Source: an uncultured Magnetospirillum sp. (GTDB lineage Bacteria > Pseudomonadota > Alphaproteobacteria > Rhodospirillales > Magnetospirillaceae). Taken from it: a DNA stretch of 64,000 nucleotides. The notes beneath the pieces are model-generated. The model saw only the letters and a list, made by a program, of their open reading frames with translations, searched no databases and was not told where the DNA came from. Location of the stretch: positions 1 through 64,000 of the forward strand of contig NZ_CAINTR010000211.1 in the NCBI RefSeq assembly GCF_903853455.1. The letters are read 5' to 3'. The translations under genes were made by a program, and so were the position numbers. How positions within the stretch are numbered: the stretch's first letter is position 1; every line of letters begins with the position of its first letter. Below are positions 1-12,004 of the stretch, one piece after another.

Positions 1-132
1 CAATTACCGTAATTGTCGCTGCACTTCCTTATTGCTGAGCAATGCTTGCTTGTGATAGCGGTATAGGTGCTACTCGACGGTGTCTCATACCGGTCATCCT
101 AATTGTCGCTGACCGGCCACCGTAATTGTCGC
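1..132. mobile_element. Probable end of a transposable element (repeated transposase-site-like units)
   Basis: TAATTGTCGC occurs at 10-19, 100-109 and 123-132. Read on the minus strand these are direct repeats of about 20 bp starting GCGACAATTA. The two outermost are spaced 23 bp apart and both continue into a GGTGrCCGGT-like stretch. Arrays of direct sites at an end are known for transposases of the Mu/Tn7/Tn5053/IS21 type. The secreted-protein reading frame loses sense at exactly this point. The element body would lie left of the window, so the family cannot be assigned. Confidence 0.5.
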
Positions 133-190
133 GCGCCAGCGGCATCGCCGCCAGCAGCCCCAGACACAGCACCAACAGGCTTTTTCGCAT
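29..190 (-). pseudogene. Truncated secreted-protein gene: signal peptide only
   Basis: A 53-codon frame starts at ATG 190 behind a strong GGGGGAG site. It encodes a textbook signal peptide: MRK, then a hydrophobic core rich in Leu and Ala, then an APLA-like cleavage region ending near residue 19. After residue 20 it runs into the GCGACAATTA repeats and ends in low-complexity sequence with no domain. I read this as the 5' stub of an exported-protein gene whose body was displaced by insertion of the neighbouring element. The original function cannot be recovered from this window. Confidence 0.55.
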
Positions 191-427
191 GGTCATCTCC
201 CCCGTTCATCGGAGTCCGACTATCGCGCGGTATGGGCGAAATGAAAAGCGGGAAGGGGAGGGCAAGCCGCCCTCCGCGACGTCGCCCGATTAGAATCATT
301 ATATGTGCCGCGCCTCACAGACTATATCCGACTGCTCCCCTATGATTTCTGCCAGGATAAAGATGATGTCCCGCCGCCATGGACGACGACGACCCCTGGA
401 CCGCGCGGAGCGCAATCGGAGAAGGAT

Positions 428-1621
428 ATGATCGCTGCCTTGGCCCATGCCGCCGACACCAACGAGCGAGCTCGTCGGCGCGTCAATCACGCCCTCGACG
501 GTCCGGTGATGGCCACGTTGGTCACGCTGGTGCCTGAGCTGACCGGTCTGCCCCGCGACCGCGCCCTCGAGATCGTGCTGAACGATTGCAGCCTGCTGCA
601 CCGCTGTTTCCTGGCCTTCCGGGCGGAGCGTCCGCGCTTCCGCGACCTGCTGATGGACCGCCACCATCGGCCGGTGGACAACGACAACACCCAGCTGATC
701 TGCGGACGTACCGTCAACCAGGTGGTTTCCATGATCGTGCGCTCGGCGGCCAAGCGTCATTTTCACCTGCGACTGGAGCGGCGGGGAGCCTGGGACGGGC
801 ATTCGCGCTCGCGGCTGGCGCCGCCCAGCGGCCAGGGCTGGCCCGCCATGCTGGACTGGATGACCGGCCAGCCTCCGGCGAGACGGGAAAAGCCGCCGGC
901 GGACCAGCTCTACGACGCCATCCGCCAATATCTGCTGCATGACTGGCAAGTGCCGATCATTCCGCAATATGCCCGCATGTCGCCGCCCGAGGTTCGGGCG
1001 CTGGGGTCGCGCATCCTCGATTTCCACGATGCCGCCGAGTTTGCCGCCTATCTGAACGGGGGCGACGATTGGCAGCCGGCTCCGGCCAGCCTCCCCATCG
1101 AGCAACCGGACGTCGCCGCCGCTGAGCGGCCGTCGCCGCCACTCGCGCCGCCGATGCCGCTCCCGGAGCCGGTGGTCGGAACCGCCTCGCTGCCCAGCGC
1201 GTCCTTGGTGCCGAAGCAGCGGGCCAGCCTCGGCACGATCCTGACGGCGGATCGCGGATCGCTGCGCATGGAAACCATCGTGCCGATCCTGGTGCGGCAG
1301 GAGATCAGGGATGCGCTGGGGCGCCCCAGTCCGCAGGAATTGCGCGACGCCTCCCGGCTGCTCTCCCGCACCGGGGCGGTGACCATCCGGCAGCTGGTGG
1401 TGGATTTCGGCCTGCCGGCCGAGCATATGACGGTGATGCTGACCGCAGCCGCCCTGGCTTTGCCGCCGCCGGTGTTCGAGCGGTTGTTCGGTCCCCACTG
1501 CGAGGCCGCACTGGTGACGGCGCTGGTCCGGCGGGCCAGGAGCGCGGGGCTGGGGGGCGACAGCCCTCCCGCCGCCTTCGGCGCCTTTATCCGCAACCTG
1601 TTCGGGCGGTTCGGCTATTGA
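428..1621 (+). CDS. Hypothetical protein, about 397 residues
   Basis: I do not recognise the family. Start ATG 428 is preferred because GGAGAAGG lies just upstream; the frame stays open to 305, but that extension is low-quality sequence. Residues 1-190 are mostly helical and rich in charged residues. A Pro/Ala-rich linker follows at roughly 220-270, then a second helical part ends in FGRFGY. No signal peptide or membrane segment is seen. It stands alone, ending just before a hairpin shared with the convergent ilvC. The two-domain look with a flexible linker is all that can be said. Confidence 0.6.
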   Translation: MIAALAHAADTNERARRRVNHALDGPVMATLVTLVPELTGLPRDRALEIVLNDCSLLHRCFLAFRAERPRFRDLLMDRHHRPVDNDNTQLICGRTVNQVVSMIVRSAAKRHFHLRLERRGAWDGHSRSRLAPPSGQGWPAMLDWMTGQPPARREKPPADQLYDAIRQYLLHDWQVPIIPQYARMSPPEVRALGSRILDFHDAAEFAAYLNGGDDWQPAPASLPIEQPDVAAAERPSPPLAPPMPLPEPVVGTASLPSASLVPKQRASLGTILTADRGSLRMETIVPILVRQEIRDALGRPSPQELRDASRLLSRTGAVTIRQLVVDFGLPAEHMTVMLTAAALALPPPVFERLFGPHCEAALVTALVRRARSAGLGGDSPPAAFGAFIRNLFGRFGY

Positions 1622-1626
1622 TGAAA

Positions 1627-1656
1627 AAGGCCCCGGCGGTGTCCCGCCGGGGCCTT
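1627..1656 (-). terminator. Intrinsic terminator downstream of ilvC
   Basis: A perfect 13-bp stem (1627-1639 with 1644-1656) closes a TGTC loop. On the minus strand it is followed by TTTTT. It lies between the convergent ends of the unknown gene and ilvC and may act on both strands. Confidence 0.85.
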
Positions 1657-1681
1657 GATCGTCGCGATGGGGCGTCGAAGC

Positions 1682-3272
<1,591 letters not shown>

Positions 3273-3288
3273 GTTCTTGTCCCCCTTC

Positions 3289-5055
3289 TCACACCAAAAC
3301 CATACCGTCTTGCTCGGAACCGGGCTTGTCCCGCGAGCGATCCTCCGGCCCCAGCACCATCTCGTTATGGGCCATGCCGGGCATGATCATCGGAAAGACG
3401 TTCTCCGAGGCGTCGGTGCGCATTTCCACGATCACCGGGCGATCCACCGCCATCATCTCCTTGATGACGCCGTCCACCTCGCCGGGCGTTTCCGCCCTGA
3501 GGCCCACGGCGCCGAAGGCTTCGGCCAGCTTGACGAAATCGGGGTGGTGGTTCATGTGGCTTTCCGAGTAGCGGCCGCCGTGGATCAGCTCCTGCCACTG
3601 GCGGACCATGCCCATGTACTGGTTGTTGAGGATGACGATCTTCACCGGCAGCCGGTGCTGCACCAGGGTCGCCATCTCCTGGATGTTCATCTGGATCGAC
3701 GATTCGCCGGCGATGTCGATGACCAGCGCGTCGGGGTGGGCCATCTGAACGCCCATGGCGGCGGGCATGCCGTAGCCCATGGTTCCCAGGCCGCCCGAGG
3801 TCAGCCAGTGGTGCGGCAGGTCGAACTTCAGGTGCTGGGCCGCCCACATCTGATGCTGCCCGACCTCGGTGCAGATATAGGGGTTGCGGTGGCGCGTCAT
3901 CTCGTAGATGCGCTGGATGGCGTATTGCGGCTTGATCAGCTTGTTGGAGTTCTCGAAGGCGAGACAGTCCATGCCGCGCCAGCCCTCGATGGTGCTCCAC
4001 CACGCCTTCAGCGCCTTGTCGTCGACCCGGCACTGCTTGGCCTTCCACACCTTGATCATGTCTTCCAGGACATGGGCGCAGTCGCCGACGATGGGCACGT
4101 CCACCGCCACGTTCTTGTTGATGGAGCTGGGGTCGATATCCACGTGGATCTTCTTCGACTTGGGCGAGAAGCCGTCCAGCTTGCCGGTGACGCGGTCGTC
4201 GAAACGGGCGCCGATGTTGATCATCACGTCGCAGTCGTGCATGGCCATGTTGGCCTCGACATTGCCGTGCATGCCCAGCATGCCCAGGAACAGCGGGTCG
4301 GAGCCGGGGAAGGCGCCGAGCCCCATCAGGGTCAGCGTGCAGGGATAGCCGGTCATGCGGACGAACTGGGTCAGCAACTGACAGGCCGCCGGGCCGGAAT
4401 TGATGACGCCGCCGCCCACGTAGAAGATCGGCCGCTTGGCGTGGGCGATCATCTCGATGGCCTTCTCGATGGCCTTGAGATCGCCCTTGACCTGCGGCTT
4501 GTACTTGGACTTGACCTTGGACGGCGGCTGGTACTCGCCGCGATTCTGGATCACATCCTTGGGCAGGTCGATCAGCACCGGGCCGGGACGGCCCGAGCGC
4601 GCCACGTGGAAGGCTTCGTGGACTGTGCGGGCCAGATCGTTGACGTCCTTGACCAGATAATTGTGCTTGGTGCAGGGCCGGGTGATGCCGGTGATGTCGG
4701 CTTCCTGGAAGGCGTCGTTGCCGATCAGATGGGTGGGCACCTGCCCGGTCAGACAGACCAGCGGCACCGAATCGCACTGGGCGTCGGCGAGGCCGGTGAC
4801 GGCGTTGGTGGCGCCGGGACCCGAGGTCACCAGCACGCAGCCGACCTTGCCGGTGGACCGCGCATAGCCCTCGGCGGCATGGACGGCCGCCTGTTCGTGC
4901 CGCACCAGGACGTGGCGCAGGCGGTTCTGCTTGAACAACTCGTCATAGATGGGCAGTACGGCGCCGCCGGGATACCCGAAAATGACCTCCACACCCTGAT
5001 CGACCAGAGCCTTGAGGAGGATTTCCGCTCCGTTCAGCGTATCGTGATGCGCCAT
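3289..5055 (-). CDS. ilvB: Acetolactate synthase large (catalytic) subunit
   Basis: ThDP-dependent enzyme that condenses two pyruvates, or pyruvate with 2-oxobutyrate, the first common step of branched-chain amino acid synthesis. It has 588 residues in the usual order of PYR, central and PP domains. The catalytic Glu is E54 in the HEQAAVHAAEGYAR stretch. The C-terminal ThDP/Mg region reads AGESSIQMN followed by LNNQYMGMVRQWQ, a variant of the textbook GDG motif. ATG 5055 follows AAGGTG. It is first gene of ilvBHC and has its own candidate promoter inside the miaA end. Confidence 0.97.
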   Translation of the reverse strand: MAHHDTLNGAEILLKALVDQGVEVIFGYPGGAVLPIYDELFKQNRLRHVLVRHEQAAVHAAEGYARSTGKVGCVLVTSGPGATNAVTGLADAQCDSVPLVCLTGQVPTHLIGNDAFQEADITGITRPCTKHNYLVKDVNDLARTVHEAFHVARSGRPGPVLIDLPKDVIQNRGEYQPPSKVKSKYKPQVKGDLKAIEKAIEMIAHAKRPIFYVGGGVINSGPAACQLLTQFVRMTGYPCTLTLMGLGAFPGSDPLFLGMLGMHGNVEANMAMHDCDVMINIGARFDDRVTGKLDGFSPKSKKIHVDIDPSSINKNVAVDVPIVGDCAHVLEDMIKVWKAKQCRVDDKALKAWWSTIEGWRGMDCLAFENSNKLIKPQYAIQRIYEMTRHRNPYICTEVGQHQMWAAQHLKFDLPHHWLTSGGLGTMGYGMPAAMGVQMAHPDALVIDIAGESSIQMNIQEMATLVQHRLPVKIVILNNQYMGMVRQWQELIHGGRYSESHMNHHPDFVKLAEAFGAVGLRAETPGEVDGVIKEMMAVDRPVIVEMRTDASENVFPMIMPGMAHNEMVLGPEDRSRDKPGSEQDGMVLV

Positions 5056-5125
5056 GTCTGCACCTTAAGAACTGTTGGTTAAAACCGTTGGCTTCGCGCC
5101 TGCCGCAGTGCGGCGCGAGCGGCAC

Positions 5126-5154
5126 AACCTAGCCGCATGTCATCGGGTGGTCAA
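5126..5154 (-). promoter_or_regulatory. Candidate sigma-70 promoter for ilvBHC
   Basis: On the minus strand TTGACC (5154-5149) is separated by exactly 17 bp from TAGGTT (5131-5126). The -35 box lies in the end of miaA. The roughly 70-nt leader that would follow can form two competing GC hairpins (GCCGC/GCGGC or CGCGCC/GGCGCG), but no leader peptide is apparent. Promoter activity is inferred from sequence only. Confidence 0.4.
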
Positions 5155-6096
5155 GGGGAACTGGCGAATTTTCAGAAAGATTGTGGCTATTAAACTTTCC
5201 GAAAGTTGCTCGGTGATGGTCTCGGACGCATTCAACTGATGACGGAACCAAGTGCACTGGCGTTTGGCGTAGTTGCGGGTGGCCTGTTGGGCGCTGGCGA
5301 CCGCCGATATCAGATCGATCTCTCCCGCCAGATGGGCCGCCAGCTCGCGCAGGCCCAGCGCCTTCATGACCGGCAAGGCGGGGTCCAGCCCCAGCGTCCT
5401 GAAAGCGCGAACCTCGTCCAGCGCCCCGGCGGCGATCATGGCCTGGAAGCGGCCGTCGCAGGCGGCGTAAAGGCGGTCGCGCTCCGGCAGCAGGGCGATG
5501 CTGTGCCATGCCGCATCGACGCCGCCTTCCAGCGGCTCGGCCTGCCAGTCGGCCAGCGAGCGGCCGGTGGCCTCCAGCACCTCCAGGGCGCGGACCATGC
5601 GCTGGGAATCCCCCACCTCCAGCCGTGCCGCCATGGCCGGGTCGCGGCCGGCGAGATGAGCGTGGAAGGCGGCGTTGCCCAACTCGGCCAGTTGCCGCCG
5701 CACCGCGTTGCGCACCGCGTCGGGGATCTCGGGGATGGGCGACAGGCCCTGCATCAGGCTGCGCAGGTAAAGACCGGTGCCGCCGACCACGATGGGCAGC
5801 TTGCCCTCCGCCCAGGCCTTCTCCATCTCGGCCGCCGCCAGATCGCGCCAGCGCGCCGCCGAACACAGCTCCGACGGGGCCAGAACGCCGTAAAGGCGAT
5901 GCGGCACCAGCGCCTGATCGGCGGCCGAGGGCTGGGCGGTGAGGATGGGCAGGCCGGCATAGACCTGCATGGAATCGGCGTTGATCACCACGCCCCCGAA
6001 CTCACGGGCCAGAGCCAGGGCAAGCCCCGACTTGCCCGAGGCGGTCGGGCCGGCGATGACGATAGCCGGTAAACGAGAGGGGGCGGGAGGGGTCAC
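5140..6096 (-). CDS. miaA: tRNA dimethylallyltransferase
   Basis: Transfers a dimethylallyl group to A37 of tRNAs reading UNN codons, the first step of ms2i6A formation. It is 318 residues from the GTG at 6096. The P-loop GPTASGKS is at 16-23, followed by the family motif NADSMQVYAGLPI and the tRNA-binding insert. The C-terminal region contains the RQCTWFRHQ-like motif. The open frame runs further upstream, but into hepT, and family length favours the GTG. That GTG overlaps the hepT stop codon, so translation is probably coupled to the toxin gene. Confidence 0.93.
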   Translation of the reverse strand: MTPPAPSRLPAIVIAGPTASGKSGLALALAREFGGVVINADSMQVYAGLPILTAQPSAADQALVPHRLYGVLAPSELCSAARWRDLAAAEMEKAWAEGKLPIVVGGTGLYLRSLMQGLSPIPEIPDAVRNAVRRQLAELGNAAFHAHLAGRDPAMAARLEVGDSQRMVRALEVLEATGRSLADWQAEPLEGGVDAAWHSIALLPERDRLYAACDGRFQAMIAAGALDEVRAFRTLGLDPALPVMKALGLRELAAHLAGEIDLISAVASAQQATRNYAKRQCTWFRHQLNASETITEQLSESLIATIFLKIRQFPLTTR

Positions 6097-6434
6097 AATG
6101 CGTTCAGCGCGGCAAGACGGGTCCGAACTTCGGCATCCAGTGGCGGGAGCTCTTTTTCGATCACATCCCAAACGATGCCCATGTTCACCCCGGCATATTC
6201 ATGGGCCAGCAGATTGCGGAAGTCCTTGATACGCCGCCATGGAATGGTCGAATTCTGAGTGATGCGGTCGGACAGCCGGACTGATGCTTTACCGATGATC
6301 TCGAAATTACGGATGACGGCGTCGCGGATCAGACGTGAGTGCAAGAACGCATCGCGACCACCGGAGGTGTACTCCGTGATGGCTTCGATACTTTCCATGA
6401 TGTGCGTCAGGTAAAGGATGTCGCGGTCGATCAC
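6093..6434 (-). CDS. hepT: HepT-like HEPN ribonuclease toxin (DUF86)
   Basis: All-helical HEPN toxin of 113 residues. The catalytic Rx4HxY motif is complete: R73, H78, Y80 in RNLLAHEY. In characterised systems the HepT toxin is an RNase neutralised when MntA adds AMP units to the motif Tyr. Its GTG start sits in a GTGA overlap with the mntA stop, and its own stop overlaps the miaA start, so three genes are chained. This is type VII toxin-antitoxin organisation by sequence; activity is inferred. Confidence 0.85.
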   Translation of the reverse strand: MIDRDILYLTHIMESIEAITEYTSGGRDAFLHSRLIRDAVIRNFEIIGKASVRLSDRITQNSTIPWRRIKDFRNLLAHEYAGVNMGIVWDVIEKELPPLDAEVRTRLAALNAL

Positions 6435-6724
6435 AGCGGAATAGCCTCGGCGAGAACGTGCTCTCGAATAACGCGGTGAAGCCCGTCATCGGTGGCAACA
6501 TCGACGTGTCGTCCCACCAAATCCTCCACATCCTGAGCGAAGCCGATCAGGTCGAACAGGCTGCGGCCGTCTTCCATATGGACGAGCAGATCGATATCGC
6601 TGTCGTCGCGGTCGTCACCGCGCGCCACCGAGCCGAACACCCGCACATTGGCGGCACCGTGCAGCGCCGCCAGCCTCAGGATCTCGTCGCGCTTTTCGTC
6701 CAGCAGGACCTTGGCCGATGCCAT
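6431..6724 (-). CDS. mntA: MntA-like minimal nucleotidyltransferase antitoxin
   Basis: Small polymerase-beta-fold nucleotidyltransferase of 97 residues. The hallmark GSx10DxD is intact: G31-S32 in VFGSVARGD and D43/D45 in DSDIDLLV. It is the expected partner of the downstream HepT toxin and would AMPylate it. Two ATGs are adjacent (6727 and 6724). I chose 6724 because GGAGG then sits 6 nt upstream instead of 3. A longer open frame upstream has unrelated sequence. Confidence 0.85.
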   Translation of the reverse strand: MASAKVLLDEKRDEILRLAALHGAANVRVFGSVARGDDRDDSDIDLLVHMEDGRSLFDLIGFAQDVEDLVGRHVDVATDDGLHRVIREHVLAEAIPL

Positions 6725-6801
6725 CATCCACCTCCGGCGGCGATCATAGCGCGGCGACGGACAAAGGCAAAGCGACGGAGCGCCGACGCCCTCGCCCAAC
6801 A

Positions 6802-6835
6802 AAAATGCCGACCACGGCACCGCGGTCGGCATTTT
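6802..6835 (-). terminator. Intrinsic terminator of hup
   Basis: A 12-bp stem AAAATGCCGACC (6802-6813) pairs with 6824-6835 and is followed on the minus strand by TTTTT. It lies 24 bp beyond the hup stop. It separates hup from the mntA-hepT-miaA chain. Confidence 0.8.
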
Positions 6836-6859
6836 CACAGATCGGACGAGCCGGTCTGA

Positions 6860-7132
6860 TTACTGGATGGAATCCTTCAGACCCTTGCCAGCCTTGAACT
6901 TCGGCTGCTTGGAGGCCGGAATCTGGATCTTGTCGCCGGTGCGGGGGTTGCGCCCCTCGGAGGCCGCGCGGGCGGCGACGGCGAAGGTGCCGAAGCCGAC
7001 CAGACGGACCTCTTCGCCACCGGTCAGGGCAGCGGTAATCGCCTGGAAAACGCCGTCGACGGCAGTCGCCGCATCGGACTTGGTCAAGCCGGTGGACGCC
7101 GCCACGGCCGTCACGAGATCGTTCTTGTTCAC
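6860..7132 (-). CDS. hup: Nucleoid protein HU
   Basis: Histone-like DNA-bending protein, 90 residues, the standard HU length. The helical N-terminus (MNKNDLVTAVA) is followed by GFGTFAV and the beta-arm with GRNPRTG, whose Pro intercalates in DNA. The C-terminus ends in KAGKGLKDSIQ. It is a single gene directly downstream of lon, the common alphaproteobacterial order, with terminators on both sides. Confidence 0.96.
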   Translation of the reverse strand: MNKNDLVTAVAASTGLTKSDAATAVDGVFQAITAALTGGEEVRLVGFGTFAVAARAASEGRNPRTGDKIQIPASKQPKFKAGKGLKDSIQ

Positions 7133-7301
7133 TGAGAGCCCCCTTCGTTGAACTCAAGAGTGATAGCCGGACGGACCGTCTATCAAATAGGATAGATGCA
7201 GTCTAATTCACCGTCTCGGACAGCGTCAATCCACAAAGCGGGGGAATTGGCGGATTTACTGGCTTTTCCGCCCGTCGTCCGTGGGGAGGCCCTAAAACGA
7301 A

Positions 7302-7321
7302 CGGCCGCCCGAAGGCGGCCG
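7302..7321 (-). terminator. Probable terminator of lon
   Basis: An 8-bp GC stem CGGCCGCC with a CGAA tetraloop pairs with GGCGGCCG, about 30 bp beyond the lon stop. On the minus strand the sequence after it is only moderately T-rich (TTCGTTTTAGG). Confidence 0.6.
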
Positions 7322-7349
7322 CCGTACCCATCTCGACTATGTCTAACGG

Positions 7350-9761
<2,412 letters not shown>

Positions 9762-9842
9762 GCTGCCTCGCTCACGCCTGCGGCTCGAACATGCTCCGAA
9801 CCGCTTGTAGAAACTGAGTCTTAGTTGGGGGGCTTTCAGCCA

Positions 9843-9850
9843 CCGTCAAG
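9843..9850 (-). promoter_or_regulatory. Possible RpoH-type -35 element of lon
   Basis: CTTGACGG on the minus strand, about 85 bp before the lon start, resembles the CTTGAA -35 core of alphaproteobacterial heat-shock promoters. No convincing -10 is seen 17-18 bp downstream (AACTAAG is there), so this is weak. Confidence 0.25.
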
Positions 9851-9856
9851 TCGGAA

Positions 9857-9882
9857 GGGGCGGTTCATCCGCGAACCGCCCC
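9857..9882 (-). terminator. Hairpin terminator of clpX
   Basis: A perfect 10-bp stem GGGGCGGTTC / GAACCGCCCC (9857-9866 with 9873-9882) with a 6-nt loop lies immediately after the clpX stop. No clear T tract follows it. Confidence 0.6.
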
Positions 9883-9887
9883 CGTCC

Positions 9888-11153
9888 TCATGCACTGGCG
9901 CCGGTGTCTTCGCGGCGCTCGGAGTAGATATAGAGCGGCTTGGCGCGGCCCTCGACCACTTCCTTGTTGATCACCACCTCGTCCACCAGTTCGAGACCGG
10001 GCAGGTCGAACATGGTGTCGAGCAGGATGGCTTCCATGATGGAGCGCAGGCCACGGGCGCCGGTCTTGCGCAGGATCGCCTTCTCGGCGATGGCGCGGAG
10101 CGCATCCTCGCTGAACGCCAGCCGGACGTCCTCCATCTCGAACAGCCGCTGGTACTGCTTGACCAGGGCGTTCTTGGGCTTGGACAGGATGTCGATCAGG
10201 GCCTCGACGTCGAGGTCCTCCAGGGTCGCCAGCACCGGCAGGCGGCCGACGAATTCCGGGATCAGACCGAATTTCAGCAGATCCTCGGGCTCGACCTCGC
10301 GCAGGATGTCGCCGGTGCGGCGCTCGTCGGGGCCGCGCACATCGGCGCCAAAGCCGATGGAGGTGCCGCGACCGCGCGAGCCGATGATCTTTTCCAGGCC
10401 GGCGAAGGCGCCGCCGCAGATGAACAGGATGTTGGTGGTATCCACCTGCAGGAATTCCTGCTGGGGATGCTTGCGCCCGCCCTGGGGCGGCACCGAGGCC
10501 ACCGTGCCCTCCATGATCTTCAGCAGCGCCTGCTGGACACCCTCGCCCGATACGTCGCGGGTGATGGAGGGGTTGTCGGACTTGCGGCTGATCTTGTCGA
10601 CCTCGTCGATGTAGACGATGCCGCGCTGGGCGCGCTCCACATTGTATTCGGCCGATTGCAGCAGCTTGAGGATGATGTTCTCCACATCCTCGCCCACATA
10701 GCCGGCTTCGGTCAGGGTGGTGGCGTCGGCCATGGTGAAGGGCACGTCGAGGATGCGCGCCAGCGTCTGGGCCAGCAGGGTCTTGCCGCAGCCGGTGGGG
10801 CCGATCAGCAGGATGTTGGACTTGGCCAGTTCGACTTCGTTGCTTTTGCCGCCGTGCTGCAGGCGCTTGTAATGGTTATGGACGGCGACCGACAGCACCT
10901 TCTTGGCGTGACCCTGGCCGATGACGTAGTCGTCGAGAACGGCGCAGATATCCTTGGGGGTGGGGACGCCGTCGCGCGAGCGCACCAGATGGGTCTTATG
11001 CTCTTCGCGAATGATGTCCATGCACAGCTCGACGCATTCATCACAGATGAAGACGGTCGGCCCGGCGATAAGCTTCCTCACCTCGTGCTGGCTCTTTCCG
11101 CAGAACGAGCAGTACAGGGTATTCTTGGAATCGCCGCTGGTGGACTTGGTCAT
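9888..11153 (-). CDS. clpX: ATP-dependent Clp protease ATP-binding subunit ClpX
   Basis: AAA+ unfoldase that feeds tagged substrates to ClpP. It has 421 residues. The N-terminal zinc-binding dimerisation domain uses C15, C18, C37 and C40. The AAA+ core has Walker [13 protein letters not shown], a Walker B ending IDEVDK, the pore-loop GYVGED and the [11 protein letters not shown] segment. The IGF-type ClpP-docking loop appears as IGFG. It lies 152 bp downstream of clpP with a hairpin between them. Confidence 0.98.
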   Translation of the reverse strand: MTKSTSGDSKNTLYCSFCGKSQHEVRKLIAGPTVFICDECVELCMDIIREEHKTHLVRSRDGVPTPKDICAVLDDYVIGQGHAKKVLSVAVHNHYKRLQHGGKSNEVELAKSNILLIGPTGCGKTLLAQTLARILDVPFTMADATTLTEAGYVGEDVENIILKLLQSAEYNVERAQRGIVYIDEVDKISRKSDNPSITRDVSGEGVQQALLKIMEGTVASVPPQGGRKHPQQEFLQVDTTNILFICGGAFAGLEKIIGSRGRGTSIGFGADVRGPDERRTGDILREVEPEDLLKFGLIPEFVGRLPVLATLEDLDVEALIDILSKPKNALVKQYQRLFEMEDVRLAFSEDALRAIAEKAILRKTGARGLRSIMEAILLDTMFDLPGLELVDEVVINKEVVEGRAKPLYIYSERREDTGASA

Positions 11154-11257
11154 CGAAACTCCATCACATTAACGCGGTCGCATCCGCCAAACCATGTTAG
11201 CCACAGCCGCTTGCGCCAGACAATGACAAATCTGTCATAGCCCCAATACGCGGACGT

Positions 11258-11286
11258 CCGGGCCACCCCTTTTCAGGGCGGCCCGG
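11258..11286 (-). terminator. Hairpin between clpP and clpX
   Basis: CCGGGCC (11258-11264) pairs with GGCCCGG (11280-11286). Three further CCC/GGG pairs follow inside one mismatch, with a CTTTTCA-type loop. It could attenuate or end clpP transcripts before clpX. Confidence 0.5.
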
Positions 11287-11305
11287 CATCCGGTCGATGC
11301 TGGAC

Positions 11306-11950
11306 TTAGGAGGACGAGGAGTCGTCGTCCGCGGACGGACGCTTGCTGACAACCTCGTCGATCAGGCCGAATTCCTTGGCCTCGTCGGCGGTCATGAACT
11401 TGTCGCGCTCCATCACCTTTTCGATCACATCCAACGTCTGGCCGGTGTGTTCGACGTAGATGTTGTTGAGCCGGGCCCGAAGCGCCAGGATCTCGCGCGC
11501 CTGGATCTCGATATCGGTGGCCTGACCCTGGGCGCCGCCCGAGGGCTGGTGCACCATGATCCGCGAATTGGGCAGCGAGAAGCGCTTGCCCTTCTCGCCG
11601 GCGGCCATCAGCAGCGATCCCATGGACGCCGCCTGACCGATGCACACCGTCGACACTTTCGGGCGGATGTACTGCATGGTGTCGTAGATGGCCAGACCCG
11701 AGGTCACCACGCCACCCGGCGAGTTGATGTAAAGCGCGATGTCTTTGGACGGATTCTCCGATTCCAGGAACAGCAATTGGGCGCAGATCAAGCTGGCGAG
11801 CTCGTCATGGACCTGAGCCGTCAGGAAGATGATCCGCTCCTTGAGCAGGCGGGAATAGATGTCGTAGGAGCGCTCGCCCCGGTTGGTCTGCTCGACCACC
11901 ATGGGAACCAGGGTATTCATGTAGAGGTCGATGGGATCTCTCTCTCGCAT
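11306..11950 (-). CDS. clpP: ATP-dependent Clp protease proteolytic subunit
   Basis: Serine peptidase subunit that forms the tetradecameric chamber used by ClpX and ClpA. It has 214 residues. The catalytic Ser is S109 in GQAASMGS and the His is H134 in MVHQPSGG. The oxyanion Gly pair is in NSPGG. The C-terminal tail is unusually acidic and Ser-rich (ADDDSSSS). It is followed by clpX and preceded by tig, the usual order for this folding and degradation block. Confidence 0.97.
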   Translation of the reverse strand: MRERDPIDLYMNTLVPMVVEQTNRGERSYDIYSRLLKERIIFLTAQVHDELASLICAQLLFLESENPSKDIALYINSPGGVVTSGLAIYDTMQYIRPKVSTVCIGQAASMGSLLMAAGEKGKRFSLPNSRIMVHQPSGGAQGQATDIEIQAREILALRARLNNIYVEHTGQTLDVIEKVMERDKFMTADEAKEFGLIDEVVSKRPSADDDSSSS

Positions 11951-12004
11951 GGTCCGTCCTTATCTCAGTTGGTTCCGCCGGGGCGGGCGTTTCCTGCGAT
12001 CAGC

